64,000 bases of DNA from Phanerodontia chrysosporium. Taxonomy: Eukaryota; Basidiomycota; Agaricomycetes; Polyporales; Phanerochaetaceae. This document shows, piece after piece, positions 57,627-64,000 of the stretch (the first letter of the stretch is position 1; the number at the start of each line of letters is the position of its first letter). The stretch lies in NCBI GenBank assembly GCA_001910725.1, contig MJGA01000017.1, positions 558,001 to 622,000 on the forward strand, in the 5' to 3' direction. A program made the translations under genes and the position numbers. The notes under the pieces are model-generated. The model was not told the origin of the DNA, did not search any database, and saw nothing but the letters and a program-made list of their open reading frames with translations.

Positions 57627-58750
57627 GTTGTTACACGACAGTTGGACGAGGATCCGGGGCTGGGACACTGAGCATTGCTTCTGTGATCATTGAACGTTGC
57701 CTCCGTATATTCTTGTCGTGTTTTCATTTGTATCCGTTGAGTCCATATGTCTAGCTCGCTATTTTTAATCCTATCTGTCTGGACATCATTATGCATAGGT
57801 GTGCAACATAAATCAGAGTACCGGATGCCTAATCTCGAACTTGGGACTCTCCCTAGGTCGGAGGTCCGTGCGAGGGCATCGGCCTTTCGCCAAGCCCAGC
57901 ACTGTTCACTGTAACTTTGATCGTCGGCCGTCGAGGAGGCCGCCGGTCCATCGAGCGCATATAGTCGCGCGAATCATCGGCACCAGAAGAGGCGCAGCGC
58001 TGTCGTCGTCGCAGCGGTCAATGTTGCAGATGCCCGTTGCGAATTGAGCGGGCGCTTTCCCCTGCCTGGCGCATCTGATGGCGCATCATGGCATCCGGTA
58101 CATGCCGACAGTCCACAGGGGTTCGAGTTTTCCTCCTAGTTCCGCAACATAGCTTTATTTCGGAACCCACGCTGATGATGTCCCCTGGCCTACGGCGTTC
58201 AGATCTGGACTCATATGCTAAGCCAGCACGTTGTTCAAAGGGTCCTGGGCCCGCCCGGTTGTTAATGCACTGGTAAGCACTAGCTTGATCACGGTGTTCC
58301 TCATAAATCGCGCAATTACATTGCAGAGCGTTTGATAAGCAGGTCATACGCATGGCTTTACCAGTCCAACAGCTTCGATCCCCACTAACTGTGCTTGCAT
58401 GCGTAGCGTTGGCTGGCTGAAGCGGTTATCAACGCCGCTCCGAATGTTGGTGAAGAATGCATAGTCCCACTGCGTGCAGTACAAATTTTCAGTGTTTTCA
58501 TAGTATTTTCACTGACAAAGTCATTGGTCATTTGTGGCGTATCATATGACAGATTCTCGATGCCATTAACGACCCAAGGACTCAGCGTATCACCCCAGAG
58601 TGATTCTTCACAGCGGCACACTCTCCGCTGGGGGAGTCCTCGCCACCTCGCACGCCTCCAGGCGCAGACGCCTCACTACAAAAGGCACGCCCGCACCTAC
58701 GATGGCCCGCATCGTCTACACGACTGCACCGTGCCACCACAGAACTCACC
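57627..58750. other. Intergenic, contains dispersed element copy 2
   Basis: About 1.1 kb between nuclease B and the first small secreted protein. Apart from the inverted 30-base element at about 58061-58090, nothing is recognised. Confidence 0.45.
58046..58090 (-). repeat. Dispersed element, copy 2 (inverted)
   Basis: On the minus strand 58090-58061 equals 32659-32688 exactly, and the next about 15 bases are similar. Confidence 0.6.
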
Positions 58751-59154
58751 ATGCGCTCCAACGCCGCTTTCCTCTTGTTCCTCGCCGGCGCCGCCCTCGG
58801 AGCACGCGCCGCGAGCCTGCCCCCGGCGCAGGCATGCCCCGGTGCCGACGCCGCCGCCACGTGCGCCTCGGCGCTGGACGAGTGTGTCGAGGACATCCTG
58901 GACGTGCGTCGCCTGCCGTAACCGCGGGTATGCCGTGCTCACGCGCCGCGTGTCCTGCAGCTCAATCTCATCGACGTCACCGACGGCTGTGGCGGCGCGA
59001 TTGTGTGTCTCGGGGTGCGCCCAAGTCGTGCATGCGCCGACACGATTGCACTGACGTTCCCCCTATCGCAGTCCTTGTCGCAGCTTCTTGCGTTCCTGTG
59101 CTGCGAGATCGACCTGTGCTCCCGGACTCGACGAACAGCACGATGTCTGAGTAG
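58751..59154 (+). CDS. Small secreted cysteine-rich protein 1
   Basis: Exons 58751-58903, 58961-59014, 59072-59154, two phase-0 introns. Signal peptide MRSNAAFLLFLAGAALGARA; mature part of about 75 residues with Cys in QACPGADAAATCAS, LDECVEDILD, DGCGGAIVCL and FLCCEIDLCS. The last exon as written overruns in frame, but with one more C in the TCCC run near 59132 it ends NSTMSE-stop at 59154, which I prefer. It shares the size, three-exon structure and leader type of the three proteins that follow, but its Cys spacing differs, so it may be a distant member. No known family is recognised. Confidence 0.6.
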
Positions 59155-60157
59155 CGGGGCCGAGAGCTCGTCTGTTTCGTTGATGCTGCTATGTCCGCAT
59201 GTACTGGGGTAGGTTGGAGGAGTGCTTCTGTAAGATAGGCCGTGATTTACTGCTTTCGCAGGGACCTATGTGCATTGCTCGAAGGCTATTTGAGGAAGAT
59301 GCGCCTGTGAAGCGTTCAAACGTTCAAGGCTCACATAAGACGCTGCTACGGCGCAACAAATTGACGGCGAAGACGGCTTGCCAAGAATTCTCGCCAGGAC
59401 ATACGTGGCCCATCGTTGCTCTAATGACGGTGAGAATAGCGGAGGTGAGATGTGTCCGGTAGCGAACACCACATTTTCCGTACGCTCCACCGTGTGACAC
59501 TCTACCGCGCTACCACGCTAGGCTGGTTACGCCATCAACGTGTATCCTCGACTATGGTTCTGCTCAGGCCACACCGACCCGTGCATCCTTACGCCGATAG
59601 ACTGCGAGGCTTTCTTCCTCCAGACTGCGTAGTCTACTCAGTCACTATGCACGCAAAGTAAAGGCTCGCACGCAGCGGACGCAAGCACCGCGCGTAGCAG
59701 TGGACGCCACCCAATGATGATGACAAGTGTCAGATGCAAGGCAAGCCGTCATTTAGCCTTCCCAATCATACACCTAATCTGACGTTTCGTAAGCGGTGTA
59801 CAGCTGTGTCCTACGAACAAAGTCGCTGGCCTTCCTTCTCTCCTCTGGCGGCAGGCGTTGGACAGCGCCTGAGAGGCTCAGGTGGTGCGCCACAGCGTGA
59901 ACGGCTGCGCAGGAACTCCGCATGCTGCAGGGCCGCAAACAATCCCACTCCTCACTCTGCCAAACATACTGTCTTCTAGTGCTGACTCTGCCAGACATAC
60001 GCCGGTTCTGCCAGGTAGACTCGTCCTGGAAGGCGACCACGGGGGACAGGAGCGGGATGTGAGCATTGCCAGGAGACGTTATTCGCTCCGCCTGCAGCGC
60101 AGACAGCGTTGTCGTGGCGCAGTCGCGACGTGCGCGCTCTTGCAGGGCTCGCCGGCC

Positions 60158-60165
60158 CTATTTAA
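60158..60165 (+). promoter_or_regulatory. TATA-like box of small secreted protein 2
   Basis: CTATTTAA, about 90 bases before the ATG at 60255. Followed by a GCGAACGCAG sequence similar to that after the TATA box of gene 3. Confidence 0.5.
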
Positions 60166-60254
60166 CCTGCGAACGCAGCACGTCTTGCTCCCCAGCCCCG
60201 AGCACAACACCCGTCGCCAACACCTCACCACCGCTCTTCCAAAGTCTCACCATC

Positions 60255-60595
60255 ATGTTCATCAAAGCCCCCGCCGTCCTCCTCCTCGCCGGCGCCGTTA
60301 TCGGCGCACAGGCGAGCCCGCTCGAGGCGCGCCAGCTCGGTGTCGTGTCCTGCGCCTCGGGCGCCGTGACGTGTCTGCTCGGAGCCCTCGCCAACGTGGG
60401 CACCGTCCCTCCCTATTGTCTGTCCATGAGATGACTCACCAGCACACACAGGTGGCAAACGCGGCCACGGCGGTTCCGGCGTGCGCTTCTACTCTCGTGA
60501 CGTGCCTCGAAAACGCGGTGCGTGTGTTCCTCGAGACGCATGGTGCCCGATGCTCACGGCGCCGTCTGCAGGGCGTCACGGTCCCCCCGTCTTAG
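60255..60595 (+). CDS. Small secreted protein 2 of the C-x6-C family
   Basis: Exons 60255-60395, 60452-60517, 60572-60595, phase-0 introns, frame intact, 76 residues. Signal peptide MFIKAPAVLLLAGAVIGAQA, then SPLEARQ, a typical fungal processing site. The mature part has two identical spacings: SCASGAVTC and ACASTLVTC (both C-x6-C). It ends GVTVPPS. A mature secreted peptide of about 50 residues with four Cys. Function unknown; the type is seen among effector-like and hydrophobin-like small proteins, but the hydrophobin eight-Cys pattern is absent. Confidence 0.75.
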
Positions 60596-61920
60596 GGATG
60601 CAACGCACACAGCGCTGACAACACCTACTGTACCAACAAACGGCGGTCGACCGCGAGACCGTGTCTGTGTCCTGAAATGTAGTTGAACGAGACGTCGAAT
60701 CTATTTTCTTGCGCGCGCACATCCTGGCTGTTCGACGACATACGGACGCTCTTTGCTGCGGTGCTGTCCTGTCTGGTGTTCCGCCAGTGTTGGTTATATA
60801 TGTGACCGCCTGCGCCGCCTCAGCGCTGCGATCGTTTCGTGCCGAGTGGAACCGGCGCTGCACGCCCGCTGACCGGGTCAAGCCGGAGGCGCATCATTGA
60901 TGCAGTGATGCGCTCATGACCATGTACGGAACTGCTCAAGTTCAAGTTTCTGGCCCTAACCTTGCGGCACCCCATCCCGCCTTGTCATCCACGATCCTCG
61001 ACAGCAGTCTCAAGTCGCGTAGAACGCCAGTTTCAGAATTGGTGGTGTGGCACACAGCATGGACGGCTGTCTAGGAAAACTACCGCAAAGCTGGATTTAG
61101 CTAAGACAGCGAGGCACGATCATAGCCCCTGCTGGCCGTGACAGGTATGTATGTTTGCGCCGGTTCATTCTGTGGTCTAACGCACTCTTATTTGTGAACA
61201 TAGGTCGAGCGTATGCGTATCATATTTCGAAGGCAGAAAGTGCGTGCGGAAGCCTTTCTCGCTTACGCTCATGCTCGCCCCACAGAGCCAGAGTAGCGAT
61301 ATCCCAGGCCGCGCCGCGAGCAATCATGCAGCAATGAGCAGACAAACTCTAGAAAATGGCTTACGTGTTTCCTGCGCAAGTGTAGAAGGGAGCAGAGAGT
61401 AAGCTACACAGCCGTGCATCTCGAAGTGACGGTTCTGAGTCTGACGCACGAGTCTCTCCAAGGTGTTATTTCAGACGACAGCAAGGCAGACGGCGATTCC
61501 CAGGAACGGTGCGCGACGCTGCCCATTGATGCATATCGTCGGAACAGAGGCTACTTACCACTCGACCCGGTATCACGTAGTCAATGTGACGCTTCCGCAC
61601 AGGCATGCCCCGTAAAGCCCGCGATATCTCTCACCGTATGCGCCCTCGTGCGGCGGCTTGGATGAAGTGAGCGAATTGCAAGAGACGTCGGCGCGACGTC
61701 GCGCGACGTGCGGCAGGCAAGGTGTGTCAGGCGGATATTGCTTCTGCCACGGCTCAGCGCATGCTGTACGGGTCCTGTCTGAACACCAACTTCTAGCCGT
61801 GATCCTGCCATACAGACTCACCTGAGAAGACTGCGACAGGCACAAAGCTGAGGGCGGAGCGAGGGGCCTTCGTACGGCGAGCACTCGCTCTGCTCTTCAC
61901 CTACTAGCGTCTGTCCGCTC

Positions 61921-61926
61921 TATATA
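61921..61926 (+). promoter_or_regulatory. TATA box of small secreted protein 3
   Basis: TATATA, 81 bases before the ATG at 62002. Confidence 0.55.
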
Positions 61927-62001
61927 ACGCTGTCCAACGCAGATCCTGCTCTCCAGCTCGTCCAGCCTACCAGCCTTCGAAGCCCCACAGCCCTCGCCGC
62001 C

Positions 62002-62332
62002 ATGTACATGAAGCTTTCGACCGTCCTCCTCTTCGCCGGCGCCGCAATGGGCGCAGCGGCAAGCGCAATCGAGGCGCGTCAGCCTCCTGTGAACTGCGTC
62101 ACGCTCGGCTTGACGTGTATCAGCGGTGTCTTGGACGGCGACCTCGTACGCACCTTTCTGGCACCTCACTGCGAAATGCGCACTGACGAACGTCCGCCCA
62201 CAGCTCAATGTCCCAGGCCTCGTTGCATGCCTCGAGGATATCATCACATGCGTGACCGATTCCGTACGCAGATTCCCCACAATTCGTCCGGACAATACTG
62301 ACTGCGTTCGATCACAGATCTGCCCCCTTTGA
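62002..62332 (+). CDS. Small secreted protein 3 of the C-x6-C family
   Basis: Exons 62002-62145, 62204-62263, 62318-62332 with two phase-0 introns, frame intact, 72 residues. Signal peptide MYMKLSTVLLFAGAAMGAAA, then SAIEARQ. Cys pairs NCVTLGLTC and ACLEDIITC, each C-x6-C, in exons 1 and 2. The ending ICPL is coded by a five-codon last exon. Same structure as genes 2 and 4 on the same strand, spaced about 1.4-1.7 kb apart. Confidence 0.75.
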
Positions 62333-63353
62333 GAAGGACCGTCGCCCCTACATGTTTCGCTGTCGGATGGAGCGGGGCTGCGTACACGCCTATGCGTGGA
62401 AGTGATTGGAGGATAGTGCGCTAGGAGAGCTACCAGTTTCTCGATCTTTTGTCGGACGAGTTTGTTACCACCTGGATGTTGTTGTCATGGAATGATACCG
62501 CCTGCGTTCAACGGCCGTTGTGTCCACAATTGCATGTTAGAGTGCCAGTCACATACCGAGTGATGCGATGTGAACCGACTGAGAGACGTGCGAGAGAGCT
62601 GCCTCAGACGCGGTGAAACGGTACGATAATAAGCAGTACAGAGGAGGTCCCGGTTACTAGCAATCATGCCGCCGCCGCCTTGTGCACAACATCTCGCCGG
62701 AGTAGGGTCAGTGGTTGCTCCATCCAGCGCAAGCCCCAGCTGGTTGTTGTTCCGGGCTACGCGATTGTCCTGCATAAATTTTCTGAGATCGTCGCGAGAA
62801 CGACGACCAGGATATGATTCCACTTCCTCACGGCATTGAGGTGCTAGAACCCGCAGCTCGAACCTTTGAGATCACCCGCACTGCATGGAGTATCGAACCA
62901 CCGTACGCAGGAAAAAAAACGAAGGACGGCGTACCTGGGCCGGCACCTAACAATGCAGATAACCGGAGCAACGAAGAGCACCACTTTGCTATGTTGCTCG
63001 CATAGCCAATCCGACGTTCCCGCACAATAAAAACTAGACATCGTGCGTCGCATACAGTAGCGTTGCCTGTTGTTCCTGGTCAGCGAGCGTTAGAGAAGCG
63101 GATCAGATGCAGCGCACCACGAGCGCGACGCCACAGTGCATGCAGCGGCGAAGCGTGTTGCAGGTAAGCTACTGTCACGCTGCGTCTTCCTACGAGTTAT
63201 GCCAAAGATACTGCTCATCCTGCCACATAAACTCAGTTTATACGGTCACTGCCGGTACAGACGCGCTCGTCTTGAGCGGCGACACGGTGATGCGGCGACG
63301 TATCGCAAGTCGCCAAGTTGCGACGTAGCGCCTGTTCTGAGCCCCGCCAGCCC

Positions 63354-63360
63354 TATAAAA
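63354..63360 (+). promoter_or_regulatory. TATA box of small secreted protein 4
   Basis: TATAAAA, 84 bases before the ATG at 63438. Confidence 0.6.
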
Positions 63361-63437
63361 CGGTGTCGGTCGCAGGTCTTTGCTCCCCAGCTCAAGCCTC
63401 ACAGCAGTCTTCAAAGCTACAACCACCTGCAATCACC

Positions 63438-63826
63438 ATGTTCATGAAGCTCTCCACCGTCGTCCTCATCGCCACCGCAGCGGTCGGCGCCGCGGCCAAC
63501 CCGCTCGAGCTCCGCCAGACCAACCCCGTCAACTGCACTGCCGAAGGCCTCACCTGCGTCGGCAACCTGTCCATCTTCCAGCTGGTGCGCAGCCGCCCCG
63601 CGTTCGTGCGCGCGTGTTGATGTGTGCCGCTGACCGCGCGACGAATCCCAGCTCGACCCCACCTCGTCGGAAACTGCATCGCGGAAGCCGTCACTTGCGA
63701 GGCTGCCAGGTGCGCCCGCACACACGCCATTGCGAACCGTTGAGCAGGACGTGCTGACGCTTCCGGCCGCAGATCTGCGCCACTCTGCCCCCGCCTGATG
63801 AGAGGCGCGCGATCACCACCGAGTGA
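63438..63826 (+). CDS. Small secreted protein 4 of the C-x6-C family
   Basis: Exons 63438-63584, 63652-63709 and 63773-63826. Signal peptide MFMKLSTVVLIATAAVGAAA, then NPLELRQ. Exon 1 has NCTAEGLTC (C-x6-C). Exon 2 reads LVGNCIAEAVTCEAA (C-x6-C again) only if one base is added to the CCCC run at 63657-63660, and a second in the GG at the donor would make the intron phase 0 as in genes 2 and 3. Exon 3 then reads ICATLPPPDERRAITTE to a TGA. The missing bases are probably sequence errors. Closest to gene 3 by leader and start. Confidence 0.65.
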
Positions 63827-64000
63827 CAAGCAAGTCGTGCGCGCGAGCGTACATCTGTATAGTAGTGAGCTGTAGCTGAAGGAGCCTAGGAACAATGTAA
63901 CACAAACGAATGACATGGTGGTTTACCATGCATGGGGTCTGCGGTCTGAATTACCGTCACACACGTAGAGAACAAGTCTGCGCCGGCGGCTTGTGAGCGA
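63827..64000. other. Right edge, 3' flank of small secreted protein 4
   Basis: No feature recognised; a further family member could lie beyond the edge. Confidence 0.4.

Larger units (their letters stand above)
59155..63437. other. Spacers within the small secreted protein cluster
   Basis: The gaps 59155-60254, 60596-62001 and 62333-63437 each exceed 1 kb. Apart from the TATA boxes listed I see no further gene. Many short ORFs lack signal peptides or Cys patterns. Confidence 0.45.

Noticed and set aside
58600..59154. 184-codon ORF overlapping small secreted protein 1 in another frame
   Set aside because: No signal peptide and Arg-rich text; the spliced frame gives a clean leader and Cys pattern. 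Only its last codons are probably used after the missing base.
1..64000. CRISPR arrays, operons, tRNA genes, rRNA
   Set aside because: Spliceosomal introns show this is eukaryotic nuclear DNA; no regular spaced repeats and no convincing tRNA A/B boxes were seen by eye.

Overview
The window is genomic DNA of a filamentous basidiomycete, most likely a wood-decay agaricomycete of the Polyporales type. The reasons are dense small introns of about 50 nt (GT-AG, a few GC-AG), many lineage-typical families (F-box proteins, DUF6533 membrane proteins, MYND-finger proteins, DUF2235 hydrolases, polyporopepsin-like aspartic proteases), and a GC-rich composition. Gene models were assembled by eye from the sequence by joining exons at splice sites. 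Exon ends are good where stated, but no alignment or search was run.

Layout. 1-9 kb: 5' end of a fatty-acid (psi-producing) oxygenase gene leaving the left edge, a DUF2235 hydrolase, a MYND-finger gene with a disrupted frame and an F-box gene. 9-13.3 kb: a GC-rich island without a believable gene, punctuated by CG/CA tracts. 13.3-18.5 kb: a DUF6533 membrane-protein gene and a truncated relative, a U6 snRNA gene, and a CDP-alcohol phosphotransferase (CPT1/EPT1). 18.5-25 kb: a tandem pair of secreted aspartic proteases on +. 25-32.4 kb: a housekeeping block with a Tra2-like RNA-binding protein, COX6, histidyl-tRNA synthetase with a mitochondrial alternative start, and an ankyrin protein. 33.2-35.4 kb: a secreted NucA/NucB-type nuclease. 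35.9-42.8 kb: a second tandem pair of aspartic proteases, on -. 43.3-52.8 kb: two F-box genes plus an F-box relic, a coiled-coil protein and the SNF1/AMPK alpha kinase. 55.2-57.6 kb: the second NucA/NucB-type nuclease. 58.7-63.8 kb: four small secreted cysteine-containing proteins, three of them a clear family.

Functional reading. Ten of about 24 protein genes carry a secretion signal: four proteases, two nucleases and four small cysteine proteins. The region is therefore rich in tandem-duplicated secretome genes set around conserved housekeeping genes. The two nucleases carry a native glycine-serine linker made of GGGGS units. The small-protein family, with two C-x6-C pairs, is the best candidate for something undescribed.

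Quality caveat. Many frames, including those of essential genes such as histidyl-tRNA synthetase and SNF1, break at single bases that are nearly always short C, G or T runs. This looks more like uncorrected long-read indels than gene decay, so I call most of these genes as functional with a disrupted frame.
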